Below, piece by piece: positions 15,288 through 24,130 of a stretch of 30,796 nucleotides of DNA. The stretch is from Methanobacteriota archaeon. Lineage in GTDB: Archaea; Thermoplasmatota; Poseidoniia; Poseidoniales; Poseidoniaceae. The notes below the pieces were generated by a model. That model worked only from the letters and a program-made list of their open reading frames with translations. It was not told the origin of the DNA and made no database searches. Within the stretch, counting starts at the first letter, position 1; every line of letters starts with the position of its first letter. The stretch covers positions 1-30,796 of the forward strand of contig PAMN02000012.1 of the NCBI GenBank assembly GCA_002707335.2, given 5' to 3'. A program made the position numbers and the translations under genes.

Positions 15288-18071
15288 TCACTCAAACTTA
15301 GCACCGCAAACAGGACATTCCTTTGCGTCAACTGGAATCTCTGAACCACAAGCGCCACATTCAGCAGTTTTCACTTCTGGTTTCTTTGAACGCCTTCTCA
15401 AATTTCTTCTTCTTGTGTTCTCTTCAGTCGCTGATTTAACAGGATTCAATTGGTCGTCTTCGTCATCGAATGAGAAGTCAATGGCATCCTCTGGTAGTGC
15501 ATTACCTGCAAGAGAGCGATCTTGGATACCCATTCCAATCATCACATCATCTCCGGGCATAACCCCTTCTTCACCAGTTATTTCGTACAGTTTTGCCCTA
15601 ATTGATGCGTCACTTGCAGATAAATCATCAACATCTTCGACATCATGTGTTTGAATATCCTTATCTTTCAATATTGCATCAATATCATGAGATTCGAATG
15701 TTTCTTCAATTGATTTCAATGTAGTTGTATACATTGACATGGCTTCTTCGTCATCAAGATCTTGAGATTCCTCGATTGCGATTCTTCTATCATATGCTGC
15801 CTCAACTTCTGCTTCGGCTTGCGCAATACTGTCGTCCCAATCGCCTTCTAGGTCATCTGATTCATATCCGAATTCTTTGATTGCTTCATCGAAATCTTCG
15901 TATCCTGTTGCGTGTATTGTCTCAGGATCGACTTCTTCTTCTTCCTCAGGGAGAGCAATTTCTTCACGTTCCACAACCCTTCTCTCTCTTCTTTCGAAAT
16001 ATTTGCCTGTGTCTTGTTCTGCACCACAATACGGACAATTTTCTAACAGGTCTGGTATTGATTCCCCACAGGATTCACAATCGTGGAATTGCCTTCTAGC
16101 TTTCTTTAGGTTGAAAGAACAATATGGACATCTATCTTCTGAACCTTCCAATTGTCCATCACAAGCAGGGCAATAGTCGAATATATCTCTATCAACTTCT
16201 TCTTCTCTATCTCTGGTTAGAATAATTGCTGCAACTAGTATTCCAATCATTACCAGTGCAATTACTGCAATCAATCCAGCGGTTGCAAATGAGATATCTC
16301 CTGCTTCATCAGCGATATTTGAAGAGTCTTCCTTGGTATCAAAACTCCAATCTATTGGGTCGCTGACACCAGGGTCGTCTGGCTTGATAATTACGTTTGT
16401 ATAAGGTGCTGAAGCGGTAAATGTGCATTCAATTTTTACAAATTCTCCACTATTTGCAACGGTAATAGGAATCAATTCAAACTGTGAACCTAATTCATCT
16501 TCACAGGAATAATTTACAGAACCCGACTCCTGAGATATTGAGTTAACAGATATTGTATATGTATTTCCTGCATCGAAAGGAGTTGTTGCATTGTCGCCAT
16601 TTTCATCAACCAAGCTCATTGAAGCCCTAGACCATACTAACCTCAACTGTTCAAGATATTGGACTTCTCCCTGCGCATATGAATTGAGAGGATTACTGTC
16701 ATAATAACCATCAGCAGTAAACCATTCTGCGAGGAATGATGCATTGTATGATCCTTCATTATTAGGTTGTAATGTTCTTTCCCAAACATATGATTCACCG
16801 GCTAGAATACTTAATTCTCCAGATGCTCCCTCATCGTACTCTATTCCGTCCCATGTGTAAACTAACTTGCCCTTTACTGGTATTTGGCCTGAGTTGATTA
16901 TCACAACTTTCCAAGTAACTGAATCTCCACTATCCAATCGTATCTTTGAAGGAATTGCATTAGCATCAATCGAAACATCAGGTACCTCGAATTTTTCTAT
17001 GTAAACATCCACTCGATCATTGTCAGTCGATTCTTGGATAAACCCGCCTGTTTGATATGGGTCGATAATCGCTGTGACTAAATGGTTCCCTGGATTAACA
17101 TTGGCGAGGTCGGTGTAATTGATTTGGTATGTCCAGGATTTTTGTGCATTGGCGCCCCCGTTTATTGTTACGTCAAATAATTGGGTAGGAAGAGATTGTT
17201 GGGTTTCATCAAGTATTTCCAAACGCATTGGAACTACTGTTTCTCCGTTTCCACCGATTCTTTCTATGGTTCCTGAAATGAACCATGGACCTGTTAATGA
17301 ATTTTCATCTACTGATACTTGCAATTCACCGACATGGGCGATATCCATTCGCGGAGTAACTGTAAAGACTGAAGTAAATTCATTTTCTTCAACCCCTTCT
17401 GTGACATTGTCGTTTAGATCTACTATCGCTGTTATGTCGTGATCTCCGGAATCAGGTGCTGTCATTGTTATATTTGCCCAAGTAGAACCACCAGCAACTA
17501 GCGCAGGGATTTGCACAACTTGAGATTCACTTCCAAGATCGATTTTTACTTCACTTCCACCTGCATCTTCTGAGCCGGTATTTGTGACCTCAACCGCAAC
17601 TGAAACATCATCGCCGGCATTGACTGTGCTCGGAGAAGTTTGGAAATCTGTGACTTCTAAATTTGGCAACCCTGCTACATTTATTTCTTTGTAGAACATT
17701 TGCTCTCCAGCACTATTGTAATCAAAGATAACCCAAATCTGATGCTCTCCTGCGGTTAATCCAGATTTCATTATATCTACATCTACGGTAGAAGACCCTT
17801 CGATGTCTACAGTTGCTGCTTTTAGCAATCTGCCAGGTTCTACGCCATCCCAATAGAATTTGTATAACACATCATTGGCCGGCAAGGCATTGGTGTTTGA
17901 AAGGGTTAACCTGATGGTTACTTCCCCTCCTTCAACAGGGTTCTGAGGCAATATAGCAACTGTTGATGCTGAGGCTTGAACACCCCCACTATCCTCTCCT
18001 TGAACAGAGTAAGGAACCAGTGCAAGAATCATTATTCCGAGAACAAAAAGAGTCAATCTCGGCCTTGCCAT
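15288..18071 (-). CDS. large surface protein with CARDB/Ig-like repeats, one membrane helix and cytoplasmic zinc ribbons
   Basis: A 927-residue type I membrane protein. Residues 1-25 are a signal peptide. The extracellular part has several beta-sandwich repeats of CARDB type, for example LEVTDFQTSPSTVNAGDDVSVAVEVTNTG-like units and IPSKIRLDSGDSVTWKVVIINSG-like units. One helix (about 594-617, AGLIAVIALVMIGILVAAI) crosses the membrane. The cytoplasmic part carries two zinc ribbons near 632-682 (CPAC/CPYC and CESC/CPYC), an acidic helical linker, and a third ribbon at the extreme C-terminus (CGAC/CPVC). CARDB domains usually mediate adhesion or protein contacts. Linking them to intracellular zinc ribbons suggests signalling or scaffolding, but the function is unknown. 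Confidence 0.85.
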   Translation of the reverse strand: MARPRLTLFVLGIMILALVPYSVQGEDSGGVQASASTVAILPQNPVEGGEVTIRLTLSNTNALPANDVLYKFYWDGVEPGRLLKAATVDIEGSSTVDVDIMKSGLTAGEHQIWVIFDYNSAGEQMFYKEINVAGLPNLEVTDFQTSPSTVNAGDDVSVAVEVTNTGSEDAGGSEVKIDLGSESQVVQIPALVAGGSTWANITMTAPDSGDHDITAIVDLNDNVTEGVEENEFTSVFTVTPRMDIAHVGELQVSVDENSLTGPWFISGTIERIGGNGETVVPMRLEILDETQQSLPTQLFDVTINGGANAQKSWTYQINYTDLANVNPGNHLVTAIIDPYQTGGFIQESTDNDRVDVYIEKFEVPDVSIDANAIPSKIRLDSGDSVTWKVVIINSGQIPVKGKLVYTWDGIEYDEGASGELSILAGESYVWERTLQPNNEGSYNASFLAEWFTADGYYDSNPLNSYAQGEVQYLEQLRLVWSRASMSLVDENGDNATTPFDAGNTYTISVNSISQESGSVNYSCEDELGSQFELIPITVANSGEFVKIECTFTASAPYTNVIIKPDDPGVSDPIDWSFDTKEDSSNIADEAGDISFATAGLIAVIALVMIGILVAAIILTRDREEEVDRDIFDYCPACDGQLEGSEDRCPYCSFNLKKARRQFHDCESCGESIPDLLENCPYCGAEQDTGKYFERRERRVVEREEIALPEEEEEVDPETIHATGYEDFDEAIKEFGYESDDLEGDWDDSIAQAEAEVEAAYDRRIAIEESQDLDDEEAMSMYTTTLKSIEETFESHDIDAILKDKDIQTHDVEDVDDLSASDASIRAKLYEITGEEGVMPGDDVMIGMGIQDRSLAGNALPEDAIDFSFDDEDDQLNPVKSATEENTRRRNLRRRSKKPEVKTAECGACGSEIPVDAKECPVCGAKFE

Positions 18072-18211
18072 ATTGCAAAGAGGTCGGGCGTAGCACTTGA
18101 ATCAACCGACTAATTTCTTACTTTTGGCTCGTTAATTGTAACTACTAACCAATGCCAAATTAGAGATTTCGATGCGAGCATTGAAGGGCGAGTGGCAGCG
18201 TCGCTTAATCA

Positions 18212-20026
18212 ATGAGGCGAGTTATTCCCGTTCTTCTGGTCGTTATTATAATGGCCATTGGTCAAAGTGGGAAATTCTATCTCAGTGATGATTTGGTTAA
18301 ATCTCAGTCATCAAGTAGTCTCAGTTTGAGTTTTTCCAATGGCCCGACTGCAAATGAAGATGTTACTGGATTGTATACGGTAACAATCTCAAGTTCCGGC
18401 ACTGGTACTATATCGAGTATGATAATTGAAATATCATCTGATGGCAGTGATTGGAATGAAGTTGTAAATCTAACAACAACTCCCTGGTTAACTTATTTAG
18501 ATTCAACTTCCTACACCAATGATTCCTACACCCTAAGGGTCAAAGCATATGATACAGATGTGAATGAATATACTGATTACTATTCCTCTGGTGAATTTAA
18601 CATAGTCAATCAGGTTCCAGTAATCACATCTTTTTCCCTATCAAACACTGGCACCGGAACAGGTGAAACAGCGCTAAACAGAGCGTGGTATAACATTCCT
18701 GCAAATGGAACCCTTGCATTTAGCTGGGCTGCAACCGATGACGATTTATCACATGCTAGCCTTACGAATGTACCAGGGCCAGGGACTCCAACAAATGATG
18801 GACCAAGCGATTTAAGTTACGGATGGGATTGGAATACCGGTAATATTCAGGAAGGCACCTATAATCCAAGATTAACGATTTACGATAATTCTGGACTTTC
18901 AGCAACCAAAACTATGTTTATTGGAATTGATAGAACTGCGCCTACTTTTTCTTCTCCTACAATTGTAGGAAATAATGGGTGGAGCAGCACTGAAGAAGTA
19001 ACAATTTCTGGCCTTGATAGTGCTGCTGATGACGGAACTGGAAGTGGAATTTCACATGTCCAATACAAACAAAATGATGTCTGGTTCAATACAACCGATT
19101 CAAGTATTAGCTTAACTTTTGAAGAAGGAGAACACACAATCCCAATGAGAGCCGTAGATAATGTAGGAAATGTTGGAAATCCGATAGACGTTGACATTAA
19201 AGTTGACACTAGTGAGCCAATAGGTATTGGATGGACCGTTCCTGAATTGAGCACTAGCATAATTGGCGCAGTTAATATCTCATTCAGAGCAGAAGACCTT
19301 GGTTCAGGAATAGATAATTCTTCATCAAAAATTCAATTTGGATTTGACCTCAACGGCGTTGGAGCAACCCCTGACCAATCTGGAAGGTGGATTGATTACG
19401 GAGACTCGGGGCTTGATGGTTCAGTTGCACTAGCATCCTGGATCTCAAAATCTAGACAGTATTTGATGTTAAGAGCAGTAGTTACCGATAATGCTGGTAA
19501 TGAATTAACTACTATTCCAGCAGCATATCAAATACTTCCAGGCAAAGACTTGTGGTGGAATGCGAGTGAGACAAATCTAGACAGATTAGTGGTTAGACCA
19601 GGAGATACAAATGGTAAAGTTGTAATTACAAGTTTACTGGAAGCAAACCAGGATTGGACTAATGATGTCAAAGTAATTCTTCAAGCAGCACCTGCAGATA
19701 GAACCGCAGATGTTGATTGGACGACTATGAAAACAGTAATAGTTACTGCAAACAATATTTCAGATGAATGTAACTGTGAAGAAATCACATGGGAGTATAC
19801 TGTCCCAAATACAGGACAATGGGATTTGAGACTGGTGATCGACCCAGACAACAGTCTTGACGAAAGAGATGAAGCGAACAACAATTACCATTTGATGGTT
19901 ACAGGCGCATCGGTTACAGGAATCGGAGTTGTGAGTTCATTTGCACCGAGTGTGTATGCAATACTCATAGTGGGTTTTGCTTTGGCGATTTATCAGAAAA
20001 GGAAGACTATTCTTCCTCCCAACTGA
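18212..20026 (+). CDS. secreted or cell-surface Ig-like/CARDB protein with C-terminal anchor
   Basis: A 604-residue protein with a signal peptide (VIPVLLVVIIMAIGQSG) and a C-terminal transmembrane helix (about residues 575-593, PSVYAILIVGFALAIYQK) followed by a short basic tail. Between them are beta-sandwich repeats: an N-terminal Ig-like unit, a bacterial Ig-like unit with the usual IDRTAPTF and VDNVGNVGNPIDVDIKVD motifs, and a C-terminal CARDB-like unit with NTGQWDLRLVIDPDNSLDERDEANN. The role is probably adhesion or cell-envelope structure. It is transcribed divergently from the large CARDB protein across a 140-base gap, and its last 20 bases overlap the 3' end of the KH-protein gene. Confidence 0.82.
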   Translation: MRRVIPVLLVVIIMAIGQSGKFYLSDDLVKSQSSSSLSLSFSNGPTANEDVTGLYTVTISSSGTGTISSMIIEISSDGSDWNEVVNLTTTPWLTYLDSTSYTNDSYTLRVKAYDTDVNEYTDYYSSGEFNIVNQVPVITSFSLSNTGTGTGETALNRAWYNIPANGTLAFSWAATDDDLSHASLTNVPGPGTPTNDGPSDLSYGWDWNTGNIQEGTYNPRLTIYDNSGLSATKTMFIGIDRTAPTFSSPTIVGNNGWSSTEEVTISGLDSAADDGTGSGISHVQYKQNDVWFNTTDSSISLTFEEGEHTIPMRAVDNVGNVGNPIDVDIKVDTSEPIGIGWTVPELSTSIIGAVNISFRAEDLGSGIDNSSSKIQFGFDLNGVGATPDQSGRWIDYGDSGLDGSVALASWISKSRQYLMLRAVVTDNAGNELTTIPAAYQILPGKDLWWNASETNLDRLVVRPGDTNGKVVITSLLEANQDWTNDVKVILQAAPADRTADVDWTTMKTVIVTANNISDECNCEEITWEYTVPNTGQWDLRLVIDPDNSLDERDEANNNYHLMVTGASVTGIGVVSSFAPSVYAILIVGFALAIYQKRKTILPPN

Positions 20027-20753
20027 TTTCTTCGTCCTCTGCTAAAATCATCATTTCAGTGACTTCCTCTTCATTTTCGGGATCTACTTGTGATGCTTTC
20101 ATTCTACGGTTTCTTCGCTTAGCAACATCGGACAATCCAGGAACTAAATTTGAGAATTCAGATCCTGTAGTGTTATCATCGTTCTTTACCTCGATATAAT
20201 CAAGAGATACTGATTCCATTCTAAATTTCTTCCTTTCTCTCTCAAGATATTTCAGTACTGTACCGTGTTCACTACCCGATGCCAGCATCTCTATAGCTTG
20301 TCTTGCATTGCTTAATCCAAGTCCTTCTCCAACTAAAACTACAGTGGATTTGTAAATCGATATTTCAGTATTGGTGTGAAATTCAATCATCTTTCTAATC
20401 TTGCCTTCAGAACCAATTATGCGCCCTCTAATTCGTCGTTGCTGATTCGACCTTTTTCCAACATGGTCTCTCAAATCTACCATTTCAAAGAACCAATCAT
20501 CTTGCAATAATTGAACGGCTCTACTTGGAGCCATTCCTCTTCCTACCGCTTTGATTACATCTGGTAGTTTCATTGCTTTTACAGGGTCGTATTCGCCTAC
20601 ATCTGGCCAAATTACATCAATCTCTCCAGAGTCTGAATCAATGATAATGCGTTCGCAACCAGCGGCTTCTTCAAGCTCTTTCTTGGTTGAGCCTTTTGCA
20701 CCAATTAATACCGCAATACGGTCTTTTGGTACACGAGGTAGGCTTTGTCGCAT
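20007..20753 (-). CDS. KH-domain RNA-binding protein, Dim2/Pno1-like (archaeal ribosome biogenesis)
   Basis: A 248-residue protein with two KH domains. The first has VPKDRIAVLIGAKGSTKKELEEAAGC with its GxxG loop; the second has RIRGRIIGSEGKIRKMIEFHTNTEISIYKSTVVLVGEG. This is the Krr1/Dim2 arrangement; eukaryotic Dim2/Pno1 binds the 3' end of 18S rRNA during 40S maturation, and the archaeal homologue is usually next to Rio1 and aIF1A, as here. The C-terminal 50 residues are a charged extension of low complexity. The ATG at 20753 (MRQSLPRVPKDRI) is preferred over a TTG at 20783, because it matches the usual N-terminus. Confidence 0.9.
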   Translation of the reverse strand: MRQSLPRVPKDRIAVLIGAKGSTKKELEEAAGCERIIIDSDSGEIDVIWPDVGEYDPVKAMKLPDVIKAVGRGMAPSRAVQLLQDDWFFEMVDLRDHVGKRSNQQRRIRGRIIGSEGKIRKMIEFHTNTEISIYKSTVVLVGEGLGLSNARQAIEMLASGSEHGTVLKYLERERKKFRMESVSLDYIEVKNDDNTTGSEFSNLVPGLSDVAKRRNRRMKASQVDPENEEEVTEMMILAEDEEISWEEE

Positions 20754-20830
20754 GGCCAGCCCTGTGAGCCTACCCTTCTTCAAGTCATGTATGACCCAAT
20801 ATTGAAATTTGACATCAATAACGACTATGT

Positions 20831-21811
20831 CTATTCCTCTTCATGAATTTGCACATGAGACAAATCCATTTCTAAAACATCAAACATCGCTTCGGCCAAT
20901 TCTACCTCTATTCCAGATTTATTTGCCCATTCAACTAACCTAGTTACGTCCCTAACTAGGAATTCTTGACTTCTAGGATGAGATTGTATTACTGCTTGAC
21001 CTACATCAATTACCACTGGTTTGTCGCCATGCCACATGATATTGTATGGTGAAAAATCACCATGTACCAGATTTGCCTTTTGCCAGGTCACAGCCAAAAA
21101 TTCCAACAATTCCTCATACACTGAATTTGGATCGGGAACTTTCACATCTTTCAATCTAGGTGATGGTGCTGAAGATGTTCCCAAATAATCCATAACCAAG
21201 ACGTTCTTGTTTACTGCTAGAGGCATTGGCACAGATAATCCCCACTTGGACAGTCTAAGCAAATTTCTGTATTCTTTTCTGACCCATATGTCTACCAAAT
21301 CTCGATGCCGTCTTCTCAATCCACCAAACCTTGGATCGCCTTCAATATATTGAACTAAATTTTTGAATACTGCATTTGAAGTGTGAAAAATTTTCACTGC
21401 AACTGGACCAGATTCGCCAGTTCCATGAAAAACATGGGCTTCCTTTCCTCTTGCAATAGGGAAATCTAGAGTGTCAATTACCCCCGATTTCATCAATTTG
21501 TATAGACTCATCAATGTAAGCCTATCAAAAACAGCATCGAATACTCGTCTATCGACCCATTCAAATGGACCATCCCCCATTACTCCCGATAATCCGTTTT
21601 CGATTTCACTAAACATCCGTTTGTACTTTTTTTCAGACATCCAACTAGTGCCTTTTGAGGATTCTAATGATTTGATGAATTTTCTTGATTCTGAATCCAT
21701 GTGAATCTCGTCAGCACTCTTTTTTTTACTTCTGCGACGATTGTGTCGACGTTGCTTGGTGTCTTTGGCTAGTTCTTCGTCCCAATCCTCAGTCACAAAG
21801 AACACCGCCAT
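20831..21811 (-). CDS. rio1: RIO1-family serine protein kinase/ATPase
   Basis: Rio1 acts in late maturation of the small ribosomal subunit. The 326-residue protein has the RIO fold motifs: an ATP-binding ARGKEAHVFHG loop in place of the usual glycine loop, the lysine in VAVKIF, the catalytic loop LVHGDFSPYNIMW and the metal-binding VIDVGQAVIQSHPRS. The family version of the catalytic loop is usually HADLSEYN; HGDFSPYN is a mild variant that keeps Asp and Asn. The N-terminus carries a very basic patch (KQRRHNRRRSKKK), likely for rRNA contact. It sits 17 bases after aIF1A, and the KH-protein gene follows in the same direction. Confidence 0.95.
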   Translation of the reverse strand: MAVFFVTEDWDEELAKDTKQRRHNRRRSKKKSADEIHMDSESRKFIKSLESSKGTSWMSEKKYKRMFSEIENGLSGVMGDGPFEWVDRRVFDAVFDRLTLMSLYKLMKSGVIDTLDFPIARGKEAHVFHGTGESGPVAVKIFHTSNAVFKNLVQYIEGDPRFGGLRRRHRDLVDIWVRKEYRNLLRLSKWGLSVPMPLAVNKNVLVMDYLGTSSAPSPRLKDVKVPDPNSVYEELLEFLAVTWQKANLVHGDFSPYNIMWHGDKPVVIDVGQAVIQSHPRSQEFLVRDVTRLVEWANKSGIEVELAEAMFDVLEMDLSHVQIHEEE

Positions 21812-21828
21812 TCAATGGGGAATACGTA

Positions 21829-22356
21829 TCAACCGAATAAATCGTTGATCTCATCGTCTTCATCATTATCGATAACATCGAACTCTTCTGTTTCTTCTGC
21901 TTCAGGAACTTCCTCTTCCTGGACTGGTGAATCGCTGGCCGCAAACAATCCATCCTCATCTTCATAATCATCGGTTTGAGTATTCATACCGAATATATCA
22001 ACCTCTGCTGGCAATTGCCCTTTTCTTGAAAGATAGAATGCTTGTGTTTTGGTATATCTATGCTTTACATCTGCTTTTGAATCTTGGAAGTCCCACGGCC
22101 AAACGATGATCAAATCTCCCTCTCTTACCCATTGCCTTCTTCTCATTTTACCTGGAATTCTAGCCATTCGAGTTTCTCCGTCTGCACATAGGACTGTTAC
22201 TCTCCTTCCCCCTAGAATTTGTTCAGCAATTGCAAACATCTCATTGATTTTTTTGTTAGGCATTTTTACACGAATCTTAGAGGATTCCTCCTCTGCTGAA
22301 TCCATAAGACGAGCTAGTTCTTCCTCGTCTACACTTTCTTCACGCCTACGGCCCAT
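21829..22356 (-). CDS. eif1A: translation initiation factor aIF1A with long acidic C-terminal tail
   Basis: aIF1A binds the A site of the small subunit during initiation. The OB fold is clear: NEMFAIAEQILGGRRVTVLCADGETRMARIPGKMRRRQWVREGDLIIVWPWDF. At 175 residues it is well beyond the typical archaeal length of about 100-115. Extra parts are a 30-residue charged N-terminus and a C-terminal tail of about 50 residues rich in Glu and Asp, ending in EFDVIDNDEDDEINDLFG. That tail resembles the acidic end of eukaryotic eIF1A. It is the first gene of the aIF1A-rio1-KH cluster. Confidence 0.95.
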   Translation of the reverse strand: MGRRREESVDEEELARLMDSAEEESSKIRVKMPNKKINEMFAIAEQILGGRRVTVLCADGETRMARIPGKMRRRQWVREGDLIIVWPWDFQDSKADVKHRYTKTQAFYLSRKGQLPAEVDIFGMNTQTDDYEDEDGLFAASDSPVQEEEVPEAEETEEFDVIDNDEDDEINDLFG

Positions 22357-22365
22357 AAGTAAACC

Positions 22366-22390
22366 GAAAAGCCCTTCCTACTTGAAGGCT
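22366..22390 (-). terminator. possible terminator of the nuo operon
   Basis: On the minus strand after the nuoN stop, AGCCTT and AAGGGCT form a stem with one bulged G and an 8-base loop, followed by TTTTC. It lies in the 43-base gap before the aIF1A gene and could separate the two operons. Confidence 0.35.
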
Positions 22391-22399
22391 GATATCGGA

Positions 22400-24130
22400 T
22401 TAATCCCAATCTAGACTCTCTGCTGCTCTGTAACACATATCAATCAGAGTATCGCTGGATAATCCTAGTATGACCGTGGCTACGAGACAAATCCAAATTG
22501 CCATCCTGATTGATGCACCGTAAGGAAGGGGTTTCCTTCTTCCTTCCTCTGGGATATCTAAGAACATTACAACTCCAATTCTCAGGTAGTAGAAAACAGA
22601 GATTGCGCTGTTTAGGAACATAGCTAATGCAAGCCACCACACCCAATGCAAATCCGAAAAGGAGACAGAGCCGTCAACCCAGACTGTTCCAACACTTGTG
22701 GAAACAATTCCAGCAATCACAAGGAATTTCGACATAAATCCTGCAAGAGGTGGAACACCTGCAAGAGCAAGCATAAAGATGAACATTGCAGTACCAATCA
22801 AAGGATCTCTTCTTGCTAATCCAGATAATGCTGACAAACGACTTGCCCCTCCTTCCATCTCAAGCATTCCAAGAACTAGGAATGCTCCTAATTTGAATGC
22901 TACAAGAACAAATAGATGGAATAAAACTGCTGCTACAATTGCTTGTGCATAGTCTACTGGAGCATCGATTTCTCCCCATCTCCATGCACCAACTGCTGAA
23001 AGAGCCGCAAGCATATATCCAGCGTGAGCAACCGATGAGTATGCCAACATTCGCTTCGGATTGGTTGAACCAAGTGCAGCAATATTACCCCACGTCATTG
23101 TTATTACAGATAATGTGGCAATAGCGTAAAGCCAAATCGCACTTTCCTCGGATAAGGTTCCTGAAGAATCTGGCAGAGTGATTACAACTAATACTCGAAT
23201 CAAACCAATCATTCCCATTGCTTTTGATGCAGTAGCAAGGACACCTGCTACTGGTGAGTTAGCACCTGCATAAGCATCAGGTGCTGCAAAGTGGAATGGC
23301 GCTGCGCTAACTTTGAAACCAAATCCGACCAATACAAGGCCTAGTGCGATAATACCAAGGGTGCTTGTACCACTCCAAGCATCACGAAGAGCAGACAGTT
23401 GCAGAGTACCAAATTCAAGATACATTAGAGACAAACCGTAGAGTCCAATTCCACTTGCAACTGAACCAACGATGAAGTACTTGACACCTGATTCTGCTCC
23501 TGATTTGGATTCCTTGTGGAAAGCCACTAGAATGTAGGTGGATAGACTTGCTAACTCTAAACCAACGAATAGAACGAATAAATCCTGTGCGAGCGCAACC
23601 AAGCACATACCAATAGCTGTTGTTAGGAGAAGAATATACAAATCGGCTTGTCTTCTGTTATCATACATTTCATCCATTGATTTCTTACCCTTGAAAGTGT
23701 GTGCAGGGATTCTATCTAATGTGGCCATTGAAGCAAGTAAAACCGCTACTAAGAACAAAATTTCAAAGAATCTTGAGAAAGCATCGATTTTGAATAATAT
23801 ACTGTCTCCGCTAGTTATTGTTGTTGTCTTCACACTTCCATCAATGATGTCTATTGCCATCATTCCCAATGTAGCGAATATGGTAGCAGTAGCTAACATT
23901 CCTGGGATTGCGGGAGATCCTGTAATTGCAAATCTCTTACCACCCAAGAACCAAGGAATTTTTAATTTAGTAAGAGGAATTCTAAACTTTGAATTACCAA
24001 GGTTAGGAATTATGAATAGTGCTACAAGACCAATTACCATTACTAGTTCTGGAGATATTGCAGTCCAAAATTCTGTACTGAATGCCTCTGTACAGTTCAT
24101 GCCTATCTCGTTGCATTCTTCAGGCTTCAT
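22400..24130 (-). CDS. nuoN: complex I subunit N (NuoN/FpoN), proton-pumping membrane subunit
   Basis: One of three antiporter-like subunits of the complex I membrane arm. The 576-residue protein has about 14 predicted helices and family motifs LFVGLELASLSTYILVAF (with the channel glutamate), PFHFAAPDAYAGANSPVAG (with a family-typical broken-helix region) and NPKRMLAYSSVAHAGYML. It starts with ATG directly after the nuoM stop; a GGAGGGGG site lies seven bases upstream. It is the last gene of the operon in this window. Confidence 0.95.
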   Translation of the reverse strand: MKPEECNEIGMNCTEAFSTEFWTAISPELVMVIGLVALFIIPNLGNSKFRIPLTKLKIPWFLGGKRFAITGSPAIPGMLATATIFATLGMMAIDIIDGSVKTTTITSGDSILFKIDAFSRFFEILFLVAVLLASMATLDRIPAHTFKGKKSMDEMYDNRRQADLYILLLTTAIGMCLVALAQDLFVLFVGLELASLSTYILVAFHKESKSGAESGVKYFIVGSVASGIGLYGLSLMYLEFGTLQLSALRDAWSGTSTLGIIALGLVLVGFGFKVSAAPFHFAAPDAYAGANSPVAGVLATASKAMGMIGLIRVLVVITLPDSSGTLSEESAIWLYAIATLSVITMTWGNIAALGSTNPKRMLAYSSVAHAGYMLAALSAVGAWRWGEIDAPVDYAQAIVAAVLFHLFVLVAFKLGAFLVLGMLEMEGGASRLSALSGLARRDPLIGTAMFIFMLALAGVPPLAGFMSKFLVIAGIVSTSVGTVWVDGSVSFSDLHWVWWLALAMFLNSAISVFYYLRIGVVMFLDIPEEGRRKPLPYGASIRMAIWICLVATVILGLSSDTLIDMCYRAAESLDWD

